NCBI GenBank assembly: GCA_007693325.1
Contig: REDW01000081.1
Coordinates: 1 to 64,000, forward strand
Reading direction: 5' to 3'
Length of the DNA stretch: 64,000 nt
Source: Spirochaetaceae bacterium
GTDB lineage: Bacteria > Spirochaetota > Spirochaetia > DSM-27196 > PWMO01
Part shown: positions 35,651 through 45,507 of the stretch, one piece after another
How the letters are laid out: each line of letters starts with the position of its first letter
Position numbering within the stretch: the first letter of the stretch is position 1
The notes under the pieces: generated by a model
What the model was told of the DNA's origin: nothing
The model's database searches: none
The model's input: the letters and a program-made list of their open reading frames with translations, nothing else
Program-made: the position numbers and the translations under genes

Positions 35651-37357
35651 CTACTCCTCCATCAACCAGGTGCGAATCAGCTGTGCCACGTCTTCAGGAT
35701 GCTCGCGTGCCATGTTGATGGCGTTCTCCTGCATCTCGAGTCGAGCGCGTTCTTCAACCGACATCTCGACGTCGGTTCCCTCTTCCTCGGCGCTGCGCAG
35801 CGCCGCTTCGCGCATCGCCTGATGCTGCCGCGCCAGCTCCTCTTCGCGCAGGCGGCGGCGGCGCTCGATCTCGCGCGAAATCAGGCGGAAGACGATGAAC
35901 GACACCAGCAGAATTGCAATACCGATCAACGAGTAGAGGATGATCATCTGGATCTGCCGCCGGCGCCGGAACGCAGCGTCTTCCTCTTCGTGCTCAAGCG
36001 AACGGTCAAACTGGATGTGCTGTACACTGACCGAGTCACCGCGAGCCTGACTGAATCCCACTGCGTTGCGCGCCAGATCGAGAGCACGGTCGAGCTCATC
36101 CTGACTGACCGGTACGTACTCACGGGCAATGCTGCCGTCGGGGTTTGTCACCAGGTTCCCCTGCTCATCATACTGTTTGCGCCAGACACCGTCCAGCGCG
36201 ATGCTGGCGGTCATGCGCCGGATCTCGGGGCTCTTCTCTTCGTACAGCCGCCGCGTATTCATTTCGTAATTGGTGCGGCTCTCAACGTTGGACCAGCGAC
36301 CGACCATTCCGTCGAGGTCTCGATACGCCGGCGGCGTCTGGCCCTCCTGCCCCGGGGGACCCTGCGGGTTGAAGCCGGTTCCTTCGTAGAGTTCTTCGAG
36401 CATTTCGGTCGAGCGCGGCACCGACATCACAAATTCGCGCTCGCTGAACGGGGTGCGAGGATCATCGGGCACGGTCTCAATCGGGAAGACCTCTTCGGTC
36501 TCGGAGGTGCGAACTCCCATCAGCAGATCAACGTCTATATTGACAACTTTAACACGGCTCTGACCGTAAATCTGGGACAGCGCATCATGAATTGCCTTGA
36601 TGTAGCGCCCTTCGACTTCACGCTTGAGGTTGAACTCGCGGCGAGTCAATTCGAGCCGATCGAACCCTTCCATGCCTTCGAAGTCATTGAGCACTATGCC
36701 GGCGCGATCGGTGATGGTGATGTGCTCGCTGCGCAGTCCTTCGACGGCAAACTGTATCAGCTTCTCAATGCCCTCGATCTTGCGCCGGTTCTCACGGATA
36801 TCCGAACCGGGCTTGGGGGTAATTATCACCGAAGCGGTAACCGGATTCTGATCATCGCGGAAGAGCTCGGCCTGGGGTATTACCAGGTTGACGCTGGCAG
36901 CGTCCACATCATCGAGTGCCACGATGTGCTGCTGCAACTGGCGCGTGATCGAGCGCTGCAGATTCACGTTACGCTCAAAGTCGGTCTGCGTCCAGCGATC
37001 GATATCGAATAGTTCCCAGGGGTCGGTGTCTCTGGGCAACAGGTCCTCGCGTGTCAGAATTGCGCGCATGCGCTGCGCAGTGGATTCATCGGGGACCATG
37101 ATGCGCCGGTCGGCGGTCACGCTGTAGCTGACGTTCTCCTGATCGAGACGCGTAGTGATGCGGTTCAGCTCGACGTCGTCGATGACGGCGCGGCTGATCA
37201 GCGGTACCGCACGCGGTGCTGCGCTGAAGCTGACCAGCAGAACGATGCCGATCACCGCAGCGACAAGCACTGCTACAAAGACACCCTTCTGCAGCGGTTT
37301 CCATTTTCCCCACAGATCCCTGATCTGCCGGGCTGTGTTTGTGAGCCAGTTGTTCAT
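35651..37357 (-). CDS. fliF: Flagellar MS-ring protein FliF
   Basis: The 568-residue product has a first membrane helix at about 24-45 and ring-building motif domains (RAVIDDVELNRITTRLDQENVSYSV...). A second membrane helix lies near residue 480 (MIILYSLIGIAILLVSFIVFRLI), followed by a C-terminal FliG-binding tail (NAINMAREHPEDVAQLIRTWLMEE). GGGAGGGG precedes the ATG. Confidence 0.97.
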   Translation of the reverse strand: MNNWLTNTARQIRDLWGKWKPLQKGVFVAVLVAAVIGIVLLVSFSAAPRAVPLISRAVIDDVELNRITTRLDQENVSYSVTADRRIMVPDESTAQRMRAILTREDLLPRDTDPWELFDIDRWTQTDFERNVNLQRSITRQLQQHIVALDDVDAASVNLVIPQAELFRDDQNPVTASVIITPKPGSDIRENRRKIEGIEKLIQFAVEGLRSEHITITDRAGIVLNDFEGMEGFDRLELTRREFNLKREVEGRYIKAIHDALSQIYGQSRVKVVNIDVDLLMGVRTSETEEVFPIETVPDDPRTPFSEREFVMSVPRSTEMLEELYEGTGFNPQGPPGQEGQTPPAYRDLDGMVGRWSNVESRTNYEMNTRRLYEEKSPEIRRMTASIALDGVWRKQYDEQGNLVTNPDGSIAREYVPVSQDELDRALDLARNAVGFSQARGDSVSVQHIQFDRSLEHEEEDAAFRRRRQIQMIILYSLIGIAILLVSFIVFRLISREIERRRRLREEELARQHQAMREAALRSAEEEGTDVEMSVEERARLEMQENAINMAREHPEDVAQLIRTWLMEE

Positions 37358-37375
37358 GTCCCCTCCCAGTTCATG

Positions 37376-37390
37376 GCGCCCCCCGGGCGC
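37376..37390 (-). other. GC-rich hairpin between fliE and fliF
   Basis: GCGCCC-GGG-GGGCGC forms a 6-bp stem in the 62-base gap. There is no T run. It may slow read-through or protect the downstream RNA; function unknown. Confidence 0.4.
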
Positions 37391-37419
37391 AGCGCTCTCT
37401 CTATCCGTTCACGGTGGCG

Positions 37420-37746
37420 CTACCGTATGTTGATAACATCGCGATACGCACGAATCACGCGATCAACAACGTTGCGCGCGATATTCAGTGACATATTGGC
37501 CTTTGCCCCGGCAATGGTGACGTCGTGCGGGTTAACGCTCTCGGGGTCGATGATAGCCTGTACCGACAGTTCGGCGTGATCCCGCTGCAGCTGGTTCACG
37601 TTGTTCAGGCCATCAAACAGCATGCTGCGAAAATCCTCTGCAGGCTGAAGTTCAGCCTGATCACGCCTGCCGGAGACGTGGCGCGGATTTGTCTGTTCAA
37701 GGCGAAATATATCGCCGTGCACTTGTTGTGGATTCAACAGTCTCAT
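37420..37746 (-). CDS. fliE: Flagellar hook-basal body protein FliE
   Basis: The 108-residue product ends NPHDVTIAGAKANMSLNIARNVVDRVIRAYRDVINIR, the FliE signature. It joins the MS ring to the rod. It lies between flgC and fliF as expected. Confidence 0.96.
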   Translation of the reverse strand: MRLLNPQQVHGDIFRLEQTNPRHVSGRRDQAELQPAEDFRSMLFDGLNNVNQLQRDHAELSVQAIIDPESVNPHDVTIAGAKANMSLNIARNVVDRVIRAYRDVINIR

Positions 37747-37771
37747 ATGCTACCCTCCCAGAAACTCTGCA

Positions 37772-38230
37772 TTATCGACCGATTTCCAGCGCGCGGGTAA
37801 ACATGGTGCGCGCCCCGTTGATCACCTGAACGTTTGCTTCGTAGGACCTCGATGCCGAAATCAGATCTACCATTTCGTTGACTACGTTCACGTTGGGCAT
37901 TTCTACATACCCCGCCTGCGGTCCGGACTGTATTGCATCCGGATGGGTGGGATCGTACACAAGCCGCAACTCGGCGTCGTAGTCTTTCTCAATTGCCGAG
38001 ACGCGAACTCCTTTGCCAACCCCGTTATCGAGCCGCTGCGGCACAAATGGCCCTTTGAAGTAGGGCTGCTCGACCCGCGGCCGGAAGATCACCCGGCTGC
38101 GGCGGTATGGACCGCCCTCGGTTGTGCGCGTTGTACTCGCATTGGCGATGTTATCCGCAATCACGTCCTGGCGCAGCCGCTGTGCTGTCAGCCCGCTGGC
38201 TGCAGTATTGATGCTATTGAACATTCCCAT
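37772..38230 (-). CDS. flgC: Flagellar rod protein FlgC
   Basis: The 152-residue product begins MGMFNSINTAASGLTAQRLRQDVIADNIANASTTRT and ends EMVDLISASRSYEANVQVINGARTMFTRALEI, both standard rod-protein ends. It is 13 bases from flgB. Confidence 0.97.
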   Translation of the reverse strand: MGMFNSINTAASGLTAQRLRQDVIADNIANASTTRTTEGGPYRRSRVIFRPRVEQPYFKGPFVPQRLDNGVGKGVRVSAIEKDYDAELRLVYDPTHPDAIQSGPQAGYVEMPNVNVVNEMVDLISASRSYEANVQVINGARTMFTRALEIGR

Positions 38231-38243
38231 GGTTCAGCCCCAC

Positions 38244-38666
38244 TTATCCGCGCAACACGCTATTGACCGCTTCGAATTGCGAGTTCAGCGAATTGGTCAT
38301 CAGGGTGTAGAGCAGTTGATTGGTCAAGAGCTCGGCACTCTCGACTTCGATATCGACGTTGTTATCGTTGTTCTTGCTCGACGTAAGATGATCGAGGAAA
38401 CGGGACGGCCGTACCGAACGATAATCCACCGGACGATGAAACGGGATGTGCCGCTCATTGGTCAGTGCGGCCTGCAATCGTGGCTGAGTCTGCTCTGACC
38501 GCAACGCATCGCCCAGCGCCGTCTCAAAGTTGACAACCGAGCGCTTGAAATTGGGAGTATCGGCGTTGGCGATGTTGTTGGCGATGACGTCCTGCCGCAG
38601 CAGACTGACGTCCATAGTGCGGTGCAGTATATCAACCGTGCGTCCAAAGTTGTTGTTGACAAACAT
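38244..38666 (-). CDS. flgB: Flagellar rod protein FlgB
   Basis: The 140-residue product has the rod motif DVSLLRQDVIANNIANADTPNFKRSVVNFE. It is the first gene of the flagellar block, 59 bases after hslU. The gap holds GGGAGGAGG for its start and small palindromes (CTGAA/TTCAG) but no terminator. Read-through from hslU is therefore likely. Confidence 0.96.
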   Translation of the reverse strand: MFVNNNFGRTVDILHRTMDVSLLRQDVIANNIANADTPNFKRSVVNFETALGDALRSEQTQPRLQAALTNERHIPFHRPVDYRSVRPSRFLDHLTSSKNNDNNVDIEVESAELLTNQLLYTLMTNSLNSQFEAVNSVLRG

Positions 38667-38725
38667 CGCGTCTTCTTCCTCCTCCCTCTTATTCTCGGCT
38701 GCAGCCCGGCCTTCTGAAGCGCTTT

Positions 38726-40150
38726 TCAGAGAATGTAGCGCGTCAGGTCCTGGTCCTGTACCACCTCATTGAGCCGTTCTCCGACGTACTCGCGCGTAAT
38801 CGGAATCTTCTGTCCCTTCAGATCCGGCGCCGTGAATGATACCTCCTCGAGCAGCACTTCCATAATGGTGTGCAGCCGCCGTGCACCGATATTCTCGGTC
38901 TTGCTGTTGACCTGCGCCGCGATTTCCGAGAGTTCGCGGATTGCATCCTCGCTGAAGCTGAGCTCAACGCCCTCGGTCTTCATAAGCTCGGTGTATTGTA
39001 TGATCAAGGCGTTCTGCGGTTTAGTCAGGATGTTGAAAAAGTCCTCGCTGCCCAGCGCCTCGAGCTCGACACGCAGCGGGAAGCGTCCCTGCAGCTCAGG
39101 GATCAGATCACTCGGCTTGCTGGTATGGAACGCACCGGCGGCAATGAACAGAATGTGCGAGGTATCGACCATGCCGTGCTTGGTGTTGACCTTGCTGCCC
39201 TCGACGATCGGCAGGATATCACGCTGAACCCCTTCACGGCTGACATCCACGCCCTGGCGGCCCTCCTTGGAGGCCACCTTGTCTATCTCGTCAATGAAGA
39301 TGATTCCCATCTGCTCCACCCGGTTGCGGGCCAGTTCCGAGAGCCGGTCCGAATCAACCAGCTTATCCATCTCCTCCTGCAGGATGAGCTCGCGTGCATT
39401 CCTGACCGAGGTGCGCTTCTTCTTCTTGCGTCCACCAAAGAGATTGCCCAGATTACCGAGATTGAGGTCCATCTCCTCAAAACTGGATCCGGAGAACACT
39501 TCGATCGACGGGAAACCGCCGCCACTGGACACCTGGACCTCAATCTCCTTGTCCTCGAGCTTGCCGTCGCGCAGCATCTTGCGGAATTTCTCGCGTGTTG
39601 CCTGTGACACGCCTCCCTCGGACTCAGCGCTATCATCGCTGCGTGGCGTAGCGGGTGTAACATCGATCTGGCCGGCTGAAGCATCAGGCTCGGCTGTCTC
39701 CCCGGCCGCTGCCTGGCGCCGGCCGCCGGGCAGCAGCAGATCCAGCAGTGCGTCTTCGGTGCGGCGCTCGGCCTCTTCGCGCACCTCCTCCTGCAACTCG
39801 CTCTTGACCATCGAGATTCCAACCGATACAAGGTCGCGCACCATGGACTCGACGTCGCGTCCCACGTAGCCCACCTCGGTGTACTTGGTTGCCTCGACCT
39901 TGATGAACGGAGCGCCGGTCAACTTGGAAAGCCTGCGCGCGATCTCGGTCTTGCCCACGCCGGTGGGTCCGATCATGATGATATTCTTGGGAGCCACTTC
40001 ATCGCGCAGTTCCTCGGGCAGCCGCTGCCGCCGCAGCCGATTGCGCAGGGCTATGGCAACGACCTTCTTGGCTTTCTCCTGACCGATGATGAACTTGTCC
40101 AGTTCTCGCACGATCTCGGCAGGCGTCAGCTCGGATAGTTCACGTTTCAT
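38726..40150 (-). CDS. hslU: HslU, ATPase subunit of the HslUV protease
   Basis: The 474-residue AAA+ unfoldase has Walker [15 protein letters not shown], Walker [10 protein letters not shown] and a large intermediate domain insert. The conserved C-terminal tail ending TRYIL docks into HslV and activates it. It overlaps hslV by four bases (ATGA). Confidence 0.97.
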   Translation of the reverse strand: MKRELSELTPAEIVRELDKFIIGQEKAKKVVAIALRNRLRRQRLPEELRDEVAPKNIIMIGPTGVGKTEIARRLSKLTGAPFIKVEATKYTEVGYVGRDVESMVRDLVSVGISMVKSELQEEVREEAERRTEDALLDLLLPGGRRQAAAGETAEPDASAGQIDVTPATPRSDDSAESEGGVSQATREKFRKMLRDGKLEDKEIEVQVSSGGGFPSIEVFSGSSFEEMDLNLGNLGNLFGGRKKKKRTSVRNARELILQEEMDKLVDSDRLSELARNRVEQMGIIFIDEIDKVASKEGRQGVDVSREGVQRDILPIVEGSKVNTKHGMVDTSHILFIAAGAFHTSKPSDLIPELQGRFPLRVELEALGSEDFFNILTKPQNALIIQYTELMKTEGVELSFSEDAIRELSEIAAQVNSKTENIGARRLHTIMEVLLEEVSFTAPDLKGQKIPITREYVGERLNEVVQDQDLTRYIL

Positions 40151-40686
40151 GAAAGCTCCTCCAACACGATCTCGGCATTGGTGTAGATGCAGATGCCGGC
40201 GGCAATTGCCAGTGAGCGTTCTGCAATTTCGGCTGCTGTCAGCTGGTCGCTTTGCAGAAATGCCAGCGCGGCTGCGTAGGCAAAGTTGCCGCCCGATCCA
40301 ATTGCAATGGCATCGCTGTCCGGCTCGACTATGTCGCCGGTACCCGAAATCAGCAGCGTCTTGTTTCTGTCGGCCGTCAGTATCAGCGCTTCCAGGCGCC
40401 GCAGAGCACGATCCATGCGCCAGTCCTTGGCCAGCTCCACCGCCGCGCGGGTGATGTCACCCGAATACTCCTTGACCTTACCCTCAAAGCGCTCAAACAG
40501 CGTAAACGCGTCTGCGGTAGCTCCGGCAAATCCGACCAGCACAGAGTCATCGTGAATTCGGCGAATCTTGCGCGCGTGCGCCTTCATGATCGTATTCCCC
40601 AGGGTCACCTGGCCGTCGGCAGCCATGGCTACCGTGCCGTTTCGGCGTACGCTGATGACCGTTGTACTGCGCCATTTGTCTTGCAT
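40147..40686 (-). CDS. hslV: HslV, peptidase subunit of the HslUV protease
   Basis: The 179-residue Ntn-hydrolase has its catalytic Thr at the start of [10 protein letters not shown], after a short propeptide MQDKWRS that must be removed. The rest shows the HslV pattern ([41 protein letters not shown]). It follows xerC after two bases, the same xerC/codV-hslV-hslU order as in Bacillus. Confidence 0.97.
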   Translation of the reverse strand: MQDKWRSTTVISVRRNGTVAMAADGQVTLGNTIMKAHARKIRRIHDDSVLVGFAGATADAFTLFERFEGKVKEYSGDITRAAVELAKDWRMDRALRRLEALILTADRNKTLLISGTGDIVEPDSDAIAIGSGGNFAYAAALAFLQSDQLTAAEIAERSLAIAAGICIYTNAEIVLEELS

Positions 40687-40688
40687 AG

Positions 40689-41609
40689 CTATTCTCCCTC
40701 TGCCTTGGCTACCCCGCCGCCGTGCGGATGTGCCTGTGCGTAGATCTTACGCAGTTTGCCCAACCCCATGTGGGTGTAGACCTGCGTGGTGGACAGTCCG
40801 GCGTGTCCCAGCAGCTCCTGCACCACGCGGATATCTGCACCATGGTCGAGCACGTGGGTTGCAAAACTGTGACGAAACGTGTGCGGCGAGGTGTGGGTCA
40901 CAATGCCGGCCTGCCTGACCCGCTTGTCTATGATCAGCGCAACACCACGCGCGCTGAGCGCGCCGGCGTTTTGGTTCAGGAACAGCGCACGCTCGGAGTC
41001 TGCACCGTGACGGTGCAACAACGCCGCGCGCAGCGGCAGATACTCCGCCAGCACTTTACGCGCCGGAGCCCCCATGAACACCATCCGGTCTTTGCGCCCC
41101 TTGCCGTGCGCGATAACGCTGCCTTTCTTGAAATTGATGTCATCCACGCAGATCGCCACAAGCTCAGAGACGCGGCAGCCGGTGGAATAGAGCGTCTCGA
41201 GTATCAGCCGGTCACGCACGCTCTCAAAGTCACCACCCTCGATAGCCAGCAATGTCGATATATCGGCTTCGAAAAGGATGTCCGGCAGGCTGCGTTCGCG
41301 ACGCAGACTCCTGACGCCGTCAGCCGGCGACGCGTCGATCAAACCCTGGCGGCGCAGAAAACGGTAGTAGCCCTTCAACGCGGACAGCTTGCGGTTAATC
41401 GATGACGAGGCAATGTTCATCCGCGCCAGATGCGATACCCACGCGCGTACCACTCGCGTGTCTATGCTCTGCTGGCTGCCAACCCAGGCAAAGAACGAGG
41501 CCAGATCAACTCCGTAGGCACGGACGGTAGCCGGTGAAAGGTTCCTCACGCTGGTGAGATACTTGAGATAGCGTTCCAGGTGGTCTGCCTGATTCCGGTG
41601 TTTGTTCAT
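40689..41609 (-). CDS. xerC: Tyrosine recombinase XerC
   Basis: The 306-residue product has an N-terminal SAM-like core-binding domain and a catalytic domain with Arg in [14 protein letters not shown], Lys in [38 protein letters not shown] and Tyr in the last motif. All catalytic residues are present. It resolves chromosome dimers at dif with XerD. It overlaps dprA by four bases. Confidence 0.93.
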   Translation of the reverse strand: MNKHRNQADHLERYLKYLTSVRNLSPATVRAYGVDLASFFAWVGSQQSIDTRVVRAWVSHLARMNIASSSINRKLSALKGYYRFLRRQGLIDASPADGVRSLRRERSLPDILFEADISTLLAIEGGDFESVRDRLILETLYSTGCRVSELVAICVDDINFKKGSVIAHGKGRKDRMVFMGAPARKVLAEYLPLRAALLHRHGADSERALFLNQNAGALSARGVALIIDKRVRQAGIVTHTSPHTFRHSFATHVLDHGADIRVVQELLGHAGLSTTQVYTHMGLGKLRKIYAQAHPHGGGVAKAEGE

Positions 41610-42595
41610 TTGAACCCTACCTTCAACTCCGCCTCCAGTTCCAGCGCCAGCTGCCGGCCGGCCGCTGCAGGACGTCGATCAGCCGATACGACTGTCACCG
41701 TTGCAGACGCCGCAGCCGGGGCGGCGCTGCCGCCCACCCAGTCGGCGATGATGTCGGCTGCCGTACTCACCATGACAGAGCCGTCGGCGGCCAGGTTGCG
41801 GCCGCCGGCTCCGCTGTCGCCGTCGAGTCCTTCGCGTAAGACAAACAGATCGCGGCCCTGTTCCAGCGCGTACTCGGCGGTGATCAGGGCTCCCGAGCGA
41901 ATCGGAGCCTCCGCCACCACCACGGCGCGCGCCAGTCCGCTGATAATTCGGTTGCGCTCGGGAAAGTGATAGCGCGTTGGCGCGGTGCGCGGAGGATACT
42001 CACTGACAAGGGCGCCTCCATTGGCCAGGATGCCACGTGCCAGCGCTTTGTGCGCCTGCGGGTAGATGACATCGATGCCGCTGCCGAGTACCGCCAGCGT
42101 TACACCGTGCGCACTTACCACGCCGGCGTGTGCGGCCGCATCGATGCCGCGAGCCAGCCCAGAGACCACCGCAATCCCGGCAGCAGCACAACTCTCTGCC
42201 AGACGGCGGGTTGCCAGCAGGGCCTGCTCGCTGGGGCTGCGCGTTCCTACAATCGCCACCAGCGGCCTGTCCCACGCCGGTAGTGTGCCGCGGTAGTGCA
42301 ACAGGAACGGCGGATCGTAGATCGCCCCCAGCTGCGCCGGATACGCGTTGTCAGTGACCAGGATTGTTCCAATTGACTCGCGCTCGAGGTAACGCACGTC
42401 CTGTTCGGCCTGGTGCAGAAAACGCGCCGGATCCCAGCTTGTGGCTCGCAGGATCCTCCCGACTATCTGCGAGAGGTCATCGACAGAGAGCGACAGAAAG
42501 AACTGTTCGCTGTCAACCAGCTCTGCTACAAGCTGTTTCTCGCGGCAGGTCAGAAACTCAGCGCGGTTGATTGCCAGCAGGAAGCGCGATTTCAT
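41606..42595 (-). CDS. dprA: DNA-processing protein DprA
   Basis: The 329-residue product has the Rossmann fold of DprA: VGTRSPSEQ, VSGLARGIDAAAHAG, VLGSGIDVIYP, SEYPP and FPERNRIISGLA. DprA loads RecA on incoming single-stranded DNA during transformation. The C-terminus after IIADWVGG is a short Ala/Arg tail and not the usual winged-helix domain. It overlaps both neighbours by four bases. Confidence 0.95.
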   Translation of the reverse strand: MKSRFLLAINRAEFLTCREKQLVAELVDSEQFFLSLSVDDLSQIVGRILRATSWDPARFLHQAEQDVRYLERESIGTILVTDNAYPAQLGAIYDPPFLLHYRGTLPAWDRPLVAIVGTRSPSEQALLATRRLAESCAAAGIAVVSGLARGIDAAAHAGVVSAHGVTLAVLGSGIDVIYPQAHKALARGILANGGALVSEYPPRTAPTRYHFPERNRIISGLARAVVVAEAPIRSGALITAEYALEQGRDLFVLREGLDGDSGAGGRNLAADGSVMVSTAADIIADWVGGSAAPAAASATVTVVSADRRPAAAGRQLALELEAELKVGFK

Positions 42596-43353
42596 CGCAT
42601 TGCCTCCCGCACCTGGTCCCGATTGCGAATTGCTTCCCTCCTGATAGACTCGTCATCAGCGGTCTCGGCTACACGGCCGTACATCTGCGCCGCCTGCTCC
42701 AGCCGCCCGGTTGCCGCGTAGACGCGCGCCAGCAGTGCCATTGCCTGAACATGGCGCGACTGCCGCTGCAGCACCTGCTCCAGCAGCGGTTCAGCCTCGG
42801 CAGGTCGATCGAGTTCAAACACGTAGAGTATCGCGAGGGCGTAGAGCGCGCTCACGTAACGCGGATTGAGCTCGATCGCACGCCGGTAGAAAGACTCCGC
42901 GTGTTGCAGATAGCGCTCACGCTCGGCGTGCTCGACCTGGGCCTTCGAGAAACGCGCCGCAGAAACCCCTGCCCAGTAGAACAGCACCGGGTTTTCCGGC
43001 TCGATGCGGATGGCCTGCTGCAGCTGTTCCAGAGCCAGACCATACATGCCGCGGTCGATGTATTCGATTGCCAGCATTCTATGATACACACCCAGCTGTT
43101 GCGACGCTTCAACTTTGCGCTCGACAATCTCTTCAAACTCGCGAATTCCCTCCTGAAGTTCACGAATTCTCTGATCGCTGATACCCTCGCGCCCGTACTC
43201 GGGCGATTCCATAGCGCTAAGCTCGCGTAACATTGGATCATCATCGCGGCTGCACGCTGAGAGCAGCAGCGAGAGTCCCACAGCCATCAGCGCCGACGCC
43301 AGAATTGAAAGTGTGCGCTTTTGCGTGTGTTCGGCGTGGCTTAGCTGCAACAT
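42592..43353 (-). CDS. TPR-repeat lipoprotein
   Basis: The 253-residue product has an N-terminal hydrophobic segment with the lipobox-like LLLSAC and then charged sequence, so it is probably a lipoprotein. Three to four tetratricopeptide repeats follow (YGLALEQLQQAIRIEPENPVLFYWAGVSA; YLQHAESFYRRAIELNPRYVSALYALAILY; AEPLLEQVLQRQSRHVQAMALLARVYAATGRLEQAA). TPRs bind proteins; the partner is unknown. It overlaps dprA by four bases. Confidence 0.85.
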   Translation of the reverse strand: MLQLSHAEHTQKRTLSILASALMAVGLSLLLSACSRDDDPMLRELSAMESPEYGREGISDQRIRELQEGIREFEEIVERKVEASQQLGVYHRMLAIEYIDRGMYGLALEQLQQAIRIEPENPVLFYWAGVSAARFSKAQVEHAERERYLQHAESFYRRAIELNPRYVSALYALAILYVFELDRPAEAEPLLEQVLQRQSRHVQAMALLARVYAATGRLEQAAQMYGRVAETADDESIRREAIRNRDQVREAMR

Positions 43354-43358
43354 CTCGG

Positions 43359-44246
43359 CTAACCTCTTGGATGGTGCGTTGTGTGCCAGGTTTGCAACGC
43401 TTCCTTATCTATATGGGTGTAGATCTGAGTGGTTGCGATATCCGCGTGCCCCAGCAGCTCCTGAACTGCGCGTAGATCGGCACCGCCTTCCAGCAGATGG
43501 GTAGCAAAAGAATGGCGCAGCGTGTGAACCTTGGCGCGAATCCCGGCTTTGGCGCACAATTCGTGGAACTTTTTCCACATTCCCTTGCGCGACAAACCGC
43601 TTCCGAGATGATTGAGGAACAGCTTATCGCTGCGGCGATTGCCCCTGACCAGCCTGGGGCGGCCATCCTTAATGTAGCTGCGCAACCAGCGCACCGCTTC
43701 CGGCCCCATTGGGACCAGACGTTCCTTGCCGCCCTTACCGCGGACGCGTAGAACTCCCTCTTCAAGGTATACCTTGGCCACCGTCAGATCAACCGTTTCC
43801 GAAATACGCAGCCCTGAAGAGTAGATGAGTTCAAATAGCGCACGGTCACGTAGTCCCAGTGGAGTAGAGACGTCCACCGCTTTGAGCAATGCTTCGACCT
43901 CTTCAACCGAAAGCACCCCGGGCACGCGATGCTCCATCTTGGGAGACTCTACCAGCAGCGCCGGATTGTCGCTGCGCTGCTCATCGAGTACCAGAAACTG
44001 CAGAAACGAACGCAGCGCCGAGAGAATCTTGGCCACGGTTCGCTGGTCAACACCGTTGTCGCGTGTCTGGCGGTCAATGAGATAGTCAGCAATCGTAGTC
44101 ACGCCCACCTCGGCCGCCGTCTCGCCGCGCTCTTCGAGATAGGCCTCAAACAGTCCGGACTCACGCACGTAGGTCTCCACAGTGCGCGGTGACAAACGCA
44201 GCTCGGTCACCAGGTAGTCACTGAAGCGCTGGGCGAAGTGCATCAC
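43359..44246 (-). CDS. xerD: Tyrosine recombinase XerD
   Basis: The 295-residue product has the full catalytic set: [41 protein letters not shown] and [17 protein letters not shown]. It is similar to but clearly distinct from the xerC product. It starts at GTG, overlapping the ftsZ stop by four bases, so it is part of the division operon. Which of the two is XerC or XerD is assigned from neighbourhood and is somewhat uncertain. Confidence 0.9.
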   Translation of the reverse strand: MMHFAQRFSDYLVTELRLSPRTVETYVRESGLFEAYLEERGETAAEVGVTTIADYLIDRQTRDNGVDQRTVAKILSALRSFLQFLVLDEQRSDNPALLVESPKMEHRVPGVLSVEEVEALLKAVDVSTPLGLRDRALFELIYSSGLRISETVDLTVAKVYLEEGVLRVRGKGGKERLVPMGPEAVRWLRSYIKDGRPRLVRGNRRSDKLFLNHLGSGLSRKGMWKKFHELCAKAGIRAKVHTLRHSFATHLLEGGADLRAVQELLGHADIATTQIYTHIDKEALQTWHTTHHPRG

Positions 44247-45424
44247 GCGCCGCCCGATCCCCCGGAAACCTGCCGGTAACGCAGTACAGCGGGGATGCCC
44301 AGTTCTTCGGTAATCGGCTCGTCACTGCTGAGGTTGTCGCGCGACTGCCGCCCGCGCCCGCTGGTCATCTCAACCCACTCATCGAGTGAAATGAACTGTT
44401 CGCGTTTCTGCTTGGTCGGCTCGGCGGCAGCGTCGTGACGGATCTCGTTGTCAAATCCGGTGGCAATGACGGTTACCTTGACTTCGTTCTCCATCAGTTC
44501 GTCAACCGCGCTGCCGGCGATAATCAGGGCGTCGTCATCGGCGTTAGCGGTGATGATATTGAGAACTTCCTCGTACTCGGATAACGAAAAATCCAGTCCG
44601 CCGGAGACGTTGACCAGAATGCCTTTGGCACCCTCGATGCGCGCATCTTCGAGCAGCGGGTTGTTGATGGCGTTGGTAGCGGCATCCACGGCTCGATTCT
44701 CGCCGTTGCCGACGCCGATACCCATCAACGCATCACCGCGTCCGTTCATGATGGTCTTGACGTCGGCAAAGTCGATGTTGATCTCGCCCGGTTTAGTGAT
44801 CAGATCCGATATTCCCTGCACACCCTGGCGCAGCACGTCATCGGCGATCAGAAACGCCTCCTTGATGGGCGTACGACGCTCGACAATCTTGAGCAGGTGC
44901 TGGTTGGGAATAGTTATCAGGGTATCGACGGCTTCGCGGAGTTTGGCGATTCCCTCCTCGGCAAGCTGTAGTTTGCGTCGCCCCTCAAAGTCAAATGGCT
45001 TGGTAACAACCGCCACCGTCAGGATGCCCATCTCCTTGGCAACTTCGGCGATTACCGGCGCGGCTCCGGTTCCCGTCCCGCCTCCCATACCGGCGGTGAT
45101 AAAGACCATGTCCGCACCGCGAATGACGTTCTGAATCTCCTCCTTGTCCTCCATTGCGGCCTTCTCGCCCACTTCAGGCTTACCGCCGGCGCCTAATCCG
45201 CCAGTGAGCTTGGAGCCCAGCGGCAACCGCGTTTCCGCGTTGGACATCTGCAGCGCCTGCAGGTCGGTGTTGACCGCCATGAACTCAACATTGCCCAGAC
45301 CGCTGGCGATCATGCGGTTGACGGCGTTACTGCCGCCGCCCCCAACACCAATCACCTTGATGACCGTCGGGTTCCCGAAGGAATCCTGCAACGACGTGCT
45401 TTCCTCGATGATCTCGAACTTCAT
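44243..45424 (-). CDS. ftsZ: Cell division GTPase FtsZ
   Basis: The 393-residue product has the tubulin-type signature [20 protein letters not shown], the [11 protein letters not shown] nucleotide loop and a short linker. The C-terminal peptide [12 protein letters not shown] binds FtsA. I chose the ATG at 45424; the track start four codons earlier lies within the ribosome-binding site GGGAGGGG. Confidence 0.97.
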   Translation of the reverse strand: MKFEIIEESTSLQDSFGNPTVIKVIGVGGGGSNAVNRMIASGLGNVEFMAVNTDLQALQMSNAETRLPLGSKLTGGLGAGGKPEVGEKAAMEDKEEIQNVIRGADMVFITAGMGGGTGTGAAPVIAEVAKEMGILTVAVVTKPFDFEGRRKLQLAEEGIAKLREAVDTLITIPNQHLLKIVERRTPIKEAFLIADDVLRQGVQGISDLITKPGEINIDFADVKTIMNGRGDALMGIGVGNGENRAVDAATNAINNPLLEDARIEGAKGILVNVSGGLDFSLSEYEEVLNIITANADDDALIIAGSAVDELMENEVKVTVIATGFDNEIRHDAAAEPTKQKREQFISLDEWVEMTSGRGRQSRDNLSSDEPITEELGIPAVLRYRQVSGGSGGA

Positions 45425-45449
45425 ATCCCCTCCCAAGGTTATCGACTCG

Positions 45450-45473
45450 CTCGTCCGTACTGCAGTAGACGAG
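45450..45473 (-). other. Hairpin in the ftsA-ftsZ gap
   Basis: CTCGTC-TAC-TGCA-GTA-CG-GACGAG folds into a stem with a small bulge, about 26 bases before the ftsZ ATG. No T run follows. It could tune ftsZ translation or RNA processing. Confidence 0.5.
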
Positions 45474-45487
45474 AAGGTCCGCTCTTA

Positions 45488-45507
45488 CCCAATCTATCCC
45501 AATCTAT
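45488..45507. repeat. Tandem 10-bp repeat over the ftsA stop codon
   Basis: CCCAATCTAT occurs twice in direct succession. The repeat covers the ftsA stop (45504-45506) and the first bases of the spacer, so it looks like a small duplication. Confidence 0.7.

Noticed and set aside
35699-37012. 437-residue plus-strand ORF opposite fliF
   Set aside because: Shadow of fliF, no motifs.
38692-38699. GCCGAGAA on the minus strand before flgB, like a sigma-28 -10 (GCCGATAA)
   Set aside because: No TAAA-type -35 at the right distance; flgB operons of studied spirochaetes use sigma-70.
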